DNA of 31,010 nt from Sporodiniella umbellata (Eukaryota; Mucoromycota; Mucoromycetes; Mucorales; Rhizopodaceae). Made by a program: the position numbers and the translations under genes. This document shows, piece by piece, positions 1-10,264 of this stretch (the first letter of the stretch is position 1; each line of letters begins with the position of its first letter). The notes under the pieces are model-generated. The model saw nothing but the letters and a program-made list of their open reading frames with translations. It was not told where the DNA came from and ran no database searches. The DNA is taken from assembly GCA_025677835.1 (NCBI GenBank), contig JAIXMR010000169.1:1-31010 (forward strand), in the 5' to 3' direction.

Positions 1-109
1 CCTTTTCACTGTGTAACTGAATACGATGTTAGTTACACGTAATTTGCAGAACTTTTATTTTTACAACATAAACGCGATAAAAGGTGATTTTATATACCAA
101 AAGTCATTG

Positions 110-147
<38 letters not shown>

Positions 148-338
148 CAGAAAAATCCCAAGAATAGAAAAAATTTTCATGATTGATTCAAAAGCGATCT
201 ACTAGGCTGGTTTGTACCCCATTGAAAGAGGAAGAACAATTGATTGTCAGTCATGGGGAGTTTATTTTTTTTTCTTTTGTGAAAGTAATTTTTTAAATCT
301 CCACTTTTCTTTTTCTTTTTTCTTTTCTATAGATTGGT
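1..338. other. Left-edge leader region of the PAK gene
   Basis: No coding region is supported here. It holds a 34-nt A run at 110-143 and a pyrimidine-rich stretch ending in a consensus 3' splice site (CTATAG, 327-332) only 6 nt before the first ATG of the kinase gene. This suggests an intron in the 5' leader, or an upstream coding exon that lies outside the window or is unrecognised. Confidence 0.5.
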
Positions 339-686
339 ATGAGTGACAATAGTATACTCAAGCAAGGATACCTGTCTGTGAAAGAAGAAGGGCTCAGAGC
401 TTGGATTTGGTCTAAGCGTTTCTGTGTTTTAAGAGACCAAGCGTTAACGATTCATAGAAACGAGGCAAGTGGTCTTACTCACCCAAAGAAGAATAACCCT
501 ACTTATTAAAAGAGCCATTAGCAATCTGGTCAATGTGTCGCTCTCATCTTTTTAAAGCACATCACTTCAGTCACTCGTACTGACTTGAAACCTTATTGTT
601 TTGAAACAGCCACCAAAGACAAGACTTATTTTGTTGCCTGTAAAAACGACGAAGAACTTTATTCTTGGATGGACGAGATATACAAC

Positions 687-718
<32 letters not shown>

Positions 719-1267
719 TAGGAGAAAGAAAAATAAGCTTTGTATTTTAACAATATATACTAGAGATCTTCAGTAGGTGCTTCAGGACCTACGAATTTTG
801 TTCATGAAGTCCATGTTGGATTTGATCCTGTGACGGGAGCTTTTGTGGTAAGCGATAGCGAGTACTGCAAAAGAAGAACCGGGTGTTAACCTTGTTGTAG
901 GGCATGCCTGATCAATGGACAAAACTTTTGAAAGGATCTGCGATTACAGCCGAAGATGCAGCCAAGAATCCTCAGGCGGTATTGGATGTATTAGAATTCT
1001 ACACCGAACAAACAAAACAGGAAGCGGAAGAATACGGTCAATCCAATCTCCAAGGCGCTGTTGAAAGAATGAGCGGAGGCCGTCTTGCTGGTTTCAATCA
1101 GGATCCAAAACAAATACCTACACGACCTCCTCCACCACGACCTGCCCCACCACCACCTCATCTTCGACGCCCTGAAGACATGATGGACAGCTTATCTATC
1201 AAATCTGTAAAAAAAAAACAAAAGAAAAAGAAAAACATATACACAGACAAGTGTCAATTCCCCCAAC

Positions 1268-1309
<42 letters not shown>

Positions 1310-1917
1310 GCCAAAATCCCCTATCGATCCTCGTTATTCACCTCACGATCGTCTAGCACCCACTTCACCCGTAAGTGACTCTATCGATACCTATGTACAG
1401 CCTGCTTACTTTTTTCGTCCAAGGGTTTCCCAAGACCCGAACCTTCGAAATCTCAAAAGATCACGCCTCCACGTACAGTGAGCATGCATGCACACGACGA
1501 GCGTATTCAAAAAGAAAGAGAACGTTTGGAATTGGAGATGAGAGAAAAAAAGAAGGAACAGGACAAGATGCGGGATCAACAACTACAGAAAGAGCGAGAA
1601 AGAGAACGACAACGCGAAAAAGAGATGCGAGAGAGAGAACGTGAAAAGACGGCGCAACAATTCTCTTCACCTAAAAAGAAAGTAGAGCAGAGAATTAGTA
1701 CCATGACAGAAGCGCAAGTGATGGAACAATTAAGTAAGTAGAATAAAACCATCAATAGAACGGTTGGATTCATTTTGAGTTACGGGGGCCGAAATCAACA
1801 GGAAAGGTGGTGACTCCAGGGGATCCCAATGAACTCTATAAAAAGCAGAAACGTGTGGGTCAAGGGTAAAGAAAGAGAGAGGGGGGGGGGGGAAATGAAT
1901 GCAATGAATGTATATAA

Positions 1918-1959
<42 letters not shown>

Positions 1960-2805
1960 ATGTAGTGCTTCTGGCTCTGTCTTTGTTGCTTCGTCAATCA
2001 GCACCAATACTAAAGTAGCCATCAAACAGATGGATTTGGCCAGCCAACCTCGTAAAGATCTGATTGTGACCGAGATTTTGGTAATGAAGGAGTCTCAGCA
2101 TCCCAACATTGTAAACTATCTGGACTCTTTTCTGGTCAAGAACAGTGATCTTTGGGTGATTATGGAATATATGGAAGGAGGCGCGTTAACTGACGTGATT
2201 GATAACAACGCAATGACCGAACAACAAATAGCCACGGTGTGTCTGGAGGTAAGAAGAAAACGGTTGAGCATGTTCGCTAACCTGCCCGTCTTTCCAAGAC
2301 CACCCGTGGACTTCATCATTTACATGGTCAAAACATTCTTCATCGTGACATCAAATCCGATAATATTCTCTTGAACGCCCAAGGCCAGGTCAAGATCAGT
2401 GACTTTGGCTTCTGTGCCAAACTGACGGACCAAAGGAACAAACGGGCTACGATGGTCGGCACGCCTTATTGGATGGCACCCGAAGTCGTCAAGCAGAAAG
2501 AATATGGAGCCAAGGTCGATATCTGGTCTTTGGGTATCATGGCAATCGAAATGATCGAAAACGAACCTCCCTATTTGGATGAAGAGCCTCTCAAAGCACT
2601 CTATCTGATCGCTACCAATGGCACACCCACCCTGAAAAGCCCAGAGAAACTCTCCAAAGAACTCAAGAGTTTCTTGGCCGTCTGTCTTTGTGTAGACGTT
2701 CGATCCAGAGCGACTGCTGATGAATTGTTATATCACGAATTCATGAAAAGGGCAGGTCCTTTAGATATATTGGCACCTTTGGTGAGGTTTAGAAACAAAA
2801 ATTAA
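339..2805 (+). CDS. CLA4: PAK-family protein kinase, Cla4 type (PH-CRIB-kinase)
   Basis: Serine/threonine kinase of the p21-activated class, an effector of Cdc42/Rac GTPases in polarity and septin organisation. Nine exons: 339-464, 522-686, 764-847, 901-1206, 1311-1370, 1424-1733, 1802-1865, 1966-2248, 2299-2805; about 634 residues. Residues 7-97 form a PH domain ([15 protein letters not shown] at its start). A CRIB motif follows ([10 protein letters not shown], about 108-117), then a proline-rich stretch, then a 50-residue E/R/K-rich helix (273-322). The kinase domain has the glycine loop GQGASG (371-375 region), K392 in [12 protein letters not shown] at 481-488, DFG at 501-503 and the loop [11 protein letters not shown] plus CRIB plus kinase is the Cla4/Skm1 order rather than Ste20. 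Intron 1 uses a GC donor (GAG|GCAAGT). The splice acceptor just before the ATG leaves the true start slightly open. Domain calls are seen in sequence; GTPase partners are family knowledge. Confidence 0.93.
1866..1965 (+). repeat. (TA)n microsatellite inside a PAK intron
   Basis: This 100-nt intron is the longest of those between the kinase-coding exons. It contains a G run (1880-1890) and a TA/GT repeat (about 1911-1963) between donor GTAAAG and acceptor TGTAG. It splits the glycine-loop codon GG|T. Confidence 0.8.
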
Positions 2806-2951
2806 AAAAAAAAAAAAAAAAAAAAAAAGGAAAAAAAAAAATTTTAGAAAATTAGAAAATTTTTTATAGGCGTGTGTATATATGTGTGTGTGTGTGTGTG
2901 TGTGTATGTGTGTTTTTTTTTTAATTTTTTAATTTTTGTTTTTTGTCAAGA
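2806..2951. other. Spacer between the PAK and QTRT2 genes
   Basis: A 146-bp A-rich then (GT)n-rich spacer between two genes on the same strand. It must hold the 3' end of the kinase transcript and the promoter and leader of the next gene. A GT dinucleotide run lies at about 2882-2912. No clear TATA element is seen. Confidence 0.5.
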
Positions 2952-4283
2952 ATGCACTTTCAATTAGCCGAGAATTCAGCTCACCACCTCTTCCGTCGAG
3001 GTACACTTCATTTTTCTAAAAAGAATAAAACGGTCCAGACCCCAGGCTGCTTGACCTATACCCTCAGGGGTTCTGTACCTCATTTAGCTGCAGACAATCT
3101 AAAACCGTTGCCGATTGAATTTCTGCAAGTGAGTTTAGAGCATTTGTAAATATTCCGTCAAAGAGTATTGACACGTTCTTTGGTGTTTTTATGCTAATTG
3201 TTTACAACTGTAGTTTGGAGCAAAAGCAAAAAGTCCCCTCTTTAAAGTTTCCAAACGGTTTACATAGCTATCTACATTTGGAGGTAAGTTGCGGCTAGAG
3301 AAGAGAAGGGAATGATTAGAATAAAACCAAAAAAAAAAAAACAAAAAGGATCTGTTACTGTTATGTGATGTACGTGATCCCTATCAATTAGGGCCTGTCT
3401 CGATCCATACGGATCAGTGTGTGTCCGTACAAACACATGCAGGCATACAAAAAGTGACGCCAGAGTTATGGGCAGAAGCAGCGCATGCGTATCGACCGGA
3501 TGTGATGGCGGCCATGGCAGATACGATAGGTGAGGTGAGCATGAAGAGCAAACGGATCGTTCGTTCTGTGGATCGTACGTTACGATGGTTAGATGATCAT
3601 CTAGCCCAGACCAAGGTAAACGCATCTTTTGCCTCCTCTTCTAAAACCAACCCAAAAAGGATTTAGAGATACCTGTCTTTGGCCAACTGATGGGATCCAA
3701 CCAACCTGAAGAACGTCAACGTTCAGCCAAAGAGACTGCGAAACGTAAAGTGCAAGGATTCATTCTGAATATGACCGGATTGGAGATGGACTTGGTGAGA
3801 GCGTCTGTCTGCAGTTTACCAGAGGATCGGCCCCGACTGGCCTATGGACTGTCCACGCCCGAACGTATCCTGGCTGGTATTAAGGAAGGCATCGATCTGT
3901 TTGATGGTAGTTACGCTTACCAGCTCACTCAGAATCATCAAGCCATGGTCTTTCAATGGGGCCAAGTCCATCACACGCTGAACTTGCTCGATACTCGATT
4001 TGCGCGTGACACCGATCCTTTGGACGCGCAATGTCAGTGTCACGCCTGTCGACGCCATACCAAAGCCTATATTCACCATTTGCTCAATGCACATGAAATG
4101 CTCGGCCCGCTTTTACTCATGAGTCATAATCTCTATCAGCTCGAGCAATTCATGGCTGATATTCGTGCCAGTATGGACAATGGCTCCTTTCAAGAAAAAC
4201 AATCCCGTTTCTTTGAAATCTATCAAGAAAACCCCCTTCTGTCTCTTGCCATGCCTGTCAAAAATAAGCGAATCATCCTTTAA
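2952..4283 (+). CDS. QTRT2: Queuine tRNA-ribosyltransferase accessory subunit 2 (QTRT2-like)
   Basis: Non-catalytic partner of the eukaryotic tRNA-guanine transglycosylase, which places queuine at the wobble position of GUN-anticodon tRNAs. Exons: 2952-3145, 3214-3283, 3349-3615, 3660-4283; about 384 residues, close to the usual size of about 415. Landmarks are TPGCLTYTLRGSVPHL near the N-terminus, RSVDRTLRWLDDHL in the middle, ETAKRKVQGFIL and DRPRLAYGLSTPE. The TGT-family zinc site is intact: C302, C304, C307 (CQCHAC) and H333 (LLLMSHN). I assign the QTRT2 rather than the catalytic subunit because the order of these segments matches QTRT2/QTRTD1. Two of its three introns end in A-rich acceptors (CAAAAAG and CCAAAAAG). 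Its catalytic partner gene is not in this window. Confidence 0.9.
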
Positions 4284-4461
4284 GACCCCCTCCTTTTTAG
4301 AAAAAACAAACAAAAAAAAAAAAAAAAAACAAACCGAGATAACCACCGAACACGTTCTCGTCATTTTTTAATAACCAACTTATCGATTGACACTTTTGGA
4401 AAGTTATTTTCCACATTGTTCAGTGTAAAACAGACTGTTTTTATAAAGACAAAAGACTGAT

Positions 4462-4502
<41 letters not shown>

Positions 4503-4578
4503 GTGCGTGTGTATGTGTGCGGGGATTATGGCTGTAAAAAGAACAGAGCCATAGGATAAAGTGGCGTTCAATAGCAAT
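4284..4578. other. Convergent 3' spacer with (TA)/(GT) repeat
   Basis: About 295 bp between the stop codons of two convergent genes. It contains an A run near 4312-4329 and a compound TA-then-GT microsatellite at about 4461-4500. No reading frame is supported; it probably carries both polyadenylation regions. Confidence 0.6.
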
Positions 4579-5211
4579 CTATCGTCTGTCAGGAGATTCC
4601 ATACGTCGAACTACTTCTTCACGTCCAGGAAATTCACGTCCATTGAAATCACGAGGTTCACGTCGGTAATCACGAGATTCGCGGCCTCCTTCACGTTCGC
4701 GTCCACTCTCACGATCTCCTCCTTCACGATACTCTCTTCTGCTGTCATAGCGTCTTTCTTGACGATACTCGTCGCGGAAAGGGGAACGGTCACGACGTTC
4801 GTCACGTCGGCGTTGATCGTATCCACCACGTCTACTATACAACACAATCAGTGGCCAGTTCCCTTTTTTTTGTTTTTTTTTTTTCTCAAAACAGGGTATT
4901 TTCAAAGTGATGGCGTTCGATTCCAATTTATCATAACGCCAGAGAAAAAGTTTGTTTTGTACCTTCTATCATAACCTCCTCCTCTTGACGAACGAAAATC
5001 ACGACGATTGTCTTTACAATCTCTTGCGTAATGACCTAATGTCAAGTTGAGAACAACTGGCTTTTGGAAAGAGGAAATTCTTACCTGATCTTCCACAATG
5101 ATAACATTCGTTTTCAGAAGGTCTCTTTCCTCCATTCTTTGCCCATTCTACCACAAGCTCCTACCATCAAAGAAAAAAAAAAAAAAAAAAAGGCATCATC
5201 AAACCCTAATG

Positions 5212-5250
<39 letters not shown>

Positions 5251-5585
5251 CTTACAGCAACCGTGGTTTGGATTCCTTTCATGGCATCTTCAGCATCTCG
5301 TTTGTCATCAAACTCAACAAAACCAAAACCCTCTGATCAAATAAAGTATGGAATTAGCTTCCATCTGTTATTTGAAAATTCTGTTTTTTTTAATGTATGG
5401 ATACCTCGTTTGATTTCAAAACGTGTGATTTTACCATACTTTGAGAAGGCTTCCTCTAGATCACGCTTGAATAGACATTTTTTTTTTTTTTAGCAATCAA
5501 ACTACATTTTATTTGTTTTTGTGAAAGGGGGAGGCCTTTTTACATTATTCATCTCCCTTGGGATTCTTGCAACAAAAAGAGCCAT
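4579..5585 (-). CDS. SR-type splicing factor: RRM, CCHC zinc knuckle, Arg-rich tail
   Basis: RNA-binding splicing regulator resembling metazoan SRSF7/9G8. Exons on the minus strand, given as plus-strand coordinates: 5544-5585, 5405-5465, 5256-5332, 5085-5160, 4963-5035, 4579-4831; 193 residues. The RRM spans about 2-67, with RNP2 LFVARI at 3-8 and RNP1 GFGFVEF at 36-42. The knuckle is C79-x2-C82-x4-H87-x4-C92. The tail (93-193) is rich in R with D, E and S (RRDERRDRS, YRREPRDF). It holds only a few true RS dipeptides, so phospho-regulation may differ from classic SR proteins. All joints are in frame; exon 1 is only 14 codons. The intron after exon 3 carries a 37-nt T run (plus strand). The gene is divergent from the ZIP transporter. 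Confidence 0.9.
5214..5250. repeat. 37-nt poly(T) tract in an SR-gene intron
   Basis: Uninterrupted T run on the plus strand (poly(A) in the transcript), lying directly downstream of the intron's 5' splice site. Confidence 0.95.
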
Positions 5586-5964
5586 TATTTAAAGATTTTT
5601 TTTTTTTTTTTTTTTTTTGCCAAAAAGAAAAAAAGGAAATAATAAGAAAAAAAAAAAAAAAATAATTAAAAAAGTTGACAGACAGCCAAACAAAATGAAT
5701 AAGAAAACAGATTCAGCGTCACTTTTTTTTTTTTTTTTGGGTGAGAACCATTTGTATCTCCTTTATTTTCTTTTTTTGGATGAGAAAGTCTTCTTTTTTA
5801 TTTTACGTGGATGAATATGTTGTGTGACTTAATGAGAAAAGGTGTTGTAAAGCCGTTATCTACAAGCGTTTGGTTTTAAGAGTATTTAAAGCAAACCTTT
5901 TTTCTTGTTTTTTTTGTTTTTTTTTTTGTTTTGTATACTTCTTGTACTTTTTTTCATATCAACG
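5586..5964. promoter_or_regulatory. Divergent promoter region, SR factor / ZIP transporter
   Basis: The only spacer here bounded by two divergent start codons. It has long T and A tracts (5597-5618, 5647-5661, 5723-5738) and a TATA-like TATTTAAAG near 5882-5890, about 75 bp before the transporter ATG. Promoter function is inferred from position; no specific factor site is recognised. Confidence 0.5.
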
Positions 5965-6920
5965 ATGGAAGCGTCCTCTTACGAAGGCTGGTTACTTGTG
6001 CTGATTTCTTCTGTCAGTTGTATTTTGGGTGCAGGTGTGGTATTTATGGGCTCCGTCTTGGAAAACAAACGATTTCTTTCGGGATCGATGGCGTTAGGTG
6101 CAGGCGTCTTGTTTTGCAATTCACAGTTCATTCTGCTGCCGGCTGCCTATGAAAAGTTGAACTCGGTTCTTTGGGTAGCCGTCTGTTTTGTGCTGGGTCT
6201 GATGTTGACTGCAGGAATGACAAAGCTAGTTTCCTGTTGTACACCCCATGCGCTCCATACTTGCGATAGTTTACCGACCAAATCTTACGGCGCCATTCCA
6301 GAAGTCTCACCGGACCAAAAGAATTACTACTTGATTGGCCTACAGACTGCGATTGCCATTAGTGTCCACAAGTTTCCAGGTAAAAAAAAAAAAAAAAAAA
6401 AGAAGGATGGGTTGCATAAGACTAAACCCGAATCTTATCAGAGGGCTTGATTATGTTCATCTCAAACGAATCCTCCAGTGAACTCGGTATCAGCGTGGCC
6501 ACTGCCATGGTCATCCATAACCTGATGGAAGGTCTCTTGATTGCCTTGCCCTTTTATTATGCCACACATAGCCATTGGGCAGCCTTTAGCTATGCCTCTC
6601 TCTTGGGGGGTCTCTCTCAGCCGCTGGGCGCCCTGATTGGACTCTTTACGATCCGCCATGTAGACGAGGCAAGCAAGGATACCATGTTTGGTTTGATTTT
6701 TGCCGTGATCAGTGGCATGATGTATATGGTCTTGCTCAAGGTAATTAGAATACAAGCGATCTGAAGGCTCATCCCCCCCCCTTTTTCTTTTTTTTTTTTT
6801 TTTCTATAGAGTATGCTTCCACAGGCTATTAAATCCAGTACAAGTCATTGGCAAGTCTTTGGGTTCTTTCTGTTGGGTATCTGGATTATTGTGTTAGTGA
6901 CATTACTTCAATCTGCATAA
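5965..6920 (+). CDS. ZRT3: ZIP-family zinc transporter, Zrt3-like
   Basis: Membrane transporter of the ZIP family moving Zn2+ (possibly Fe2+) into the cytoplasm; yeast Zrt3 releases zinc from the vacuole. Exons: 5965-6379, 6442-6740, 6810-6920; 274 residues. Hydrophobic segments are evident at about 8-28, 37-58, 68-86 and 122-137, then after 154 to the C-terminus, consistent with about eight passes. Metal-site motifs are HKFPEG (135-140) and HNLMEG (164-169), followed by GGLSQPLGALIG, all matching the Zrt3 branch as I recall it. The first intron interrupts the HKFP|EG motif. The protein is much shorter than yeast Zrt3 (about 500) because the cytosolic loop is brief. A start 60 nt upstream (5905) would add only a low-complexity F/L stretch, so I prefer 5965. 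Confidence 0.88.
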
Positions 6921-7440
6921 GCTTGCACACCATTTTTTTTTTTTTTTCTGTACGAGCCCTTCTATTTTTATAATTTATTGTTTTATTAAGCTATGTGTTG
7001 TAATAAACAGAATCTATTCCAAACCAAAATAGTCTTACCCATCACCCCCCCCCTCTCTCCCTTATTGACCGTGGTTGTCATGATGATATAAAGATAGACT
7101 TTATTACGAGTCATAGACAAAGCTGCATAATAATAATAATAATAAAAATAAAAATAATAACAAAAAAAGTCACCAAGTGAGTTGCAGAAAAATCTTAAAC
7201 CTTTTTATTATTTTCTCTCCCTTTCATTGCTTTCTATCTCTTTTCTTGTTCTCTCCCTTATTTTTTTTTTTTTTTTTTAAAGAAAAAGAAAAGAGCTTTC
7301 TTTTTCCCAAAAAAAAAAAAAAAAAAAAATTAATAAACAAGTCTACCTTTCCTTTCCTTTCCTTTTTTTTTTTTTTTCTCTCTCTCTCTTTCCTTATCTC
7401 ACCAAAAAAAAAAAAAAAAAAAAAAAAAAAAGAATCGACT
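6921..7440. other. Spacer before the Nim1/Gin4-type kinase gene
   Basis: No gene is supported. It contains C runs, an (ATA)n stretch at about 7124-7145, and alternating T and A tracts at 7260-7278, 7310-7329, 7363-7377 and 7404-7431. The last ends 10 nt before the kinase ATG. The pyrimidine-rich strand near 7200-7400 resembles a CT-rich fungal core promoter. Confidence 0.5.
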
Positions 7441-9825
7441 ATGGCATTTTTCAACTATTTTTCCAAACAGACAGGCAAGAAACGACCGATAGGACTCGTC
7501 AAGAAAGAAATAGGAGATTACATTTTAGGCAAGACGATTGGTCGTGGAGCCTCCGGTATTTGATTTTTCCTTTTTTGTGCATTTTATATATTAAATAAGC
7601 TGTGAGAAAGGACGAGTGAAGGTAGGGATCCATCAACAGACGGGAGAGAAAGTAGCGATCAAGATGATATCGAGAATCCAACTCTCGGCGTCTTCTAGTA
7701 CATCACGCGCGGTGCAGAGAGAGCTTGCCATTCTTCAGTTATTACACCACCCTCATCTGGTCGATCTACGGCAGGTACTCCAGGACAGCAACTATGTTTA
7801 TTTTGTTATGGAGTATTTAGAAGGGGGAGAATTGTTTCACTATCTGGCTGAACAGGGCCGGCTAGAAGAATCCAAAGCACGGCATCTTTTTTCTCAGTTG
7901 ATCAGTGCCCTTCACTGGTGTCATGCTCATCATATAAGGTAAGTCTCTCTCTTTCAAAGCCTTTCAGTACTCACCCCTCCTCCTCCTCCTCCTCCTCCTC
8001 CTCCTTTTTTTTTTTTTCTTTTTAGTCATCGTGATCTAAAGCCAGAAAATATCCTTTTGGATAAAGATAGAGTCCATCTTAAAATAGCCGATTTTGGCAT
8101 GGCCGCACTACAGCCCTTGAATGTGTTATTGAAAACGAGTTGTGGGTAAATAGAAATCCAGTGTGGGTGTCAAGCGTCATAAAAACTCTAACTCTGTTTT
8201 TTTTTTTTTTTTAATAGCTCTCCTCATTATGCAAGTCCTGAAATTGTCAAGGTAAAAGAGAGAGAGAGATAGTTTTTGTTGTGGTTGACATGTTTTTTTA
8301 AAAAAAAAAGGGGAAAAAGTACGATGGACCTTTGACGGATGTATGGTCTTGTGGAGTGATTCTGTATGCAATGGTAACAGGCCGTTTACCGTTTGATGAT
8401 GAACAGATGGGTCGGCTGTTGGCTAAAATTAAGAGGGGAAAGTACCGACCTTTGCCAGGCTATGTTTCTCAAGATCTTCAAGACTTGATCCAGCGTATGT
8501 TGGTGATCGACCCTCATCAGAGACTGACCGTAAGTAGCCGATGTTGGAAGCGATAGCTGACTAACAAACACAGATAGCAGAAATCAGCACACACCCTTGG
8601 CTAGCCAACCCATCTTTTGTAGGCACCGATCTACGCTTTTTACAGCCCAACAAAGAACACGCTACATTATACCCACTTTATCACCCTGATTTACACACCC
8701 CGATGCATCTCTCGGATCTCGAAGGGCGGGTCTGGGAAACTTTAAAAGTACTCTTTCGTGATTATTCAGAGCAAGACCTGGTACGGTCGTTGGCTGCTCC
8801 AAGGTAAACTATAGCAAAACACACATACACACACACATATATATATATCAGACCTGAACGTTTCTTTTTAGTGGCAATATTCAAAAATTGACGTGTAAGC
8901 TATTGAAAGAAAGATCCTGGCGATTAAAAAATAATTCAGAGCAAAGTAAAAGCCAGCGTCCTGACAATTGTTTCTGTGTGTTAACCTTTTTGAGACACCC
9001 TTTAGGATCTGCCAGTCTACCTATCCGAAGATCTTCTGTCGTCACTGAAGAGATACCCATGACACCTCCTCTAAGACAGGGCAGTGTAGATTCCCTTGTT
9101 GGTTCCTTGGATACCGCTTCTTATTTCCCTCCCACACCACAGTCCACCAGCCTATTCCAGCTGGAAACCGCCTGCACCCTGCCCAAAGACAGGATAGCGC
9201 TCAAAGGCGAGCCAGCGGATCCGCTCATGACCGTCGCCAGCCCGCCTGCAGGTCGTTCTCCCCCCGTCTGGTCCCTGGCGCCGATGGCCAGCCCATCTGC
9301 CGGTTGGTGGGAGAAGGCATGGGGTTGGATCCAACCCGTTTCAAAAGTAAGTCTATCGACCCGAGAGAGGTTCACCTTGACTCATCATCACAGTCTCTCT
9401 TGATCGAATGTAGGGCCAAGGATCCTTCGGAAGCAGCCAGTAAGCTTCATCAGCTACTGGCAGAGGCAAGTCACATCTTTATATACACACATATACACAA
9501 AGATTCACCAACGCTTCTTGTCTAGTGTTTTACAGGTCAACTCCAGGGTCGACTGAATCCACCCTACCGTATCGATTGGTATGGCACGCTTGTCTTTCAA
9601 AACGTAGTGTTTGAATTCAAATCCCATTTCTACCCTGCACACGATAAGGTCAAAATCAATCTCCTCTTTCAGAAAGGCACACTGGCCCTTTTTTCTTCTG
9701 CCCTTCAAGCCTTGGTGCATTGTTTGAATACTTATGAAAACGAATCCGCTTGGCTGATTCAAACCCATCACTGGCATTCATCCTCTCACCAAAAACAAAC
9801 ACTCTACCATCTATCTTGTGTTTAA
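7441..9825 (+). CDS. Nim1/Gin4/Cdr2-like protein kinase with C-terminal KA1-like region
   Basis: Serine/threonine kinase of the AMPK-related morphogenesis group (Gin4, Hsl1, Kcc4, Cdr2), which links septins and cell size to mitotic entry. Exons: 7441-7555, 7611-7938, 8026-8145, 8218-8251, 8311-8529, 8574-8803, 8872-8945, 9006-9346, 9394-9465, 9526-9825; about 610 residues. It shows GRGASG (34-39), K56 in [12 protein letters not shown] (149-156), DFG (170-172) and the diagnostic activation segment [12 protein letters not shown] (185-196), where T185 is the expected activating site. After the catalytic domain (to about 280) comes a Ser/Pro-rich linker with PIRRSS and TPPLRQGS. The last 110 residues resemble a membrane-binding KA1 domain ([20 protein letters not shown]). 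Intron 9466-9525 has a GC donor, and intron 8946-9005 is a multiple of three without stops. The assignment within the group is uncertain. Confidence 0.88.
7978..8005 (+). repeat. (CTC)n repeat acting as polypyrimidine tract
   Basis: A run of CTC triplets followed by T-rich sequence lies inside the intron that precedes the HRDLKPEN exon, just before the acceptor TTTTAG at 8025. Confidence 0.85.
8946..9005 (+). other. Stop-less 60-nt intron (possible retained intron)
   Basis: Donor GTAAAA, acceptor CCTTTAG and a TTAAC branch-like site (8981-8985) define a 60-nt intron in the kinase gene. Its length is a multiple of three and it contains no in-frame stop, so retention would insert 20 residues into the linker without changing frame. 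Confidence 0.6.
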
Positions 9826-9843
9826 TAATAATAATAATAATAA

Positions 9844-9879
9844 AAAAGCTGATATATATATATATATATATCAGCTTTT
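9844..9879. repeat. Perfect 36-bp palindrome, AAAAGCTGA-(TA)9-TCAGCTTTT
   Basis: Nine-base arms flank nine TA units, so the whole 36 bp reads the same on both strands. It begins 18 bp after the kinase stop codon, downstream of a TAA-type repeat (9824-9841). It could form a hairpin in the 3' UTR or a cruciform in DNA. Confidence 0.9.
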
Positions 9880-10014
9880 GGATGACGCCATCCCCGTCGT
9901 GTTTGTCCTGATATTGGATCCATCCACACTGTAAAGAAGAATAGGCGGGGTTCAAAAGGCCTTTCGGAACGCCATGATATCACCCAGCATGACTTGAACT
10001 TTAAAAAGCTGGGC

Positions 10015-10020
<6 letters not shown>

Positions 10021-10055
<35 letters not shown>
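10021..10055. repeat. 35-nt poly(T) tract upstream of the myosin start
   Basis: Uninterrupted T run ending 21 bp before the myosin ATG at 10077, in the 251-bp spacer after the kinase gene. Confidence 0.95.
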
Positions 10056-10056
<1 letters not shown>

Positions 10057-10076
10057 AAAATTTCATTTTCTTTCGG

Positions 10077-10229
10077 ATGAGTGTAACGAGTCAAATCCAG
10101 GTGTATACCCAAGGTATACAAGCTTGGTTTACGGATAAAGAAGAAGGCTGGATTTCAGCTAGATGGGTGGATACAAAGACGGACAAGGAAAAGGTTGTGC
10201 TTCGATTCTTGGATGAACACGAAAGAGTA

Positions 10230-10264
<35 letters not shown>

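Noticed and set aside
4579..4974. Plus-strand open frame over the last exon of the SR gene (Ser/Thr/Phe-rich)
   Set aside because: It is the complement of the Arg-rich codons; the minus strand gives RRM, knuckle and tail with good splice sites.
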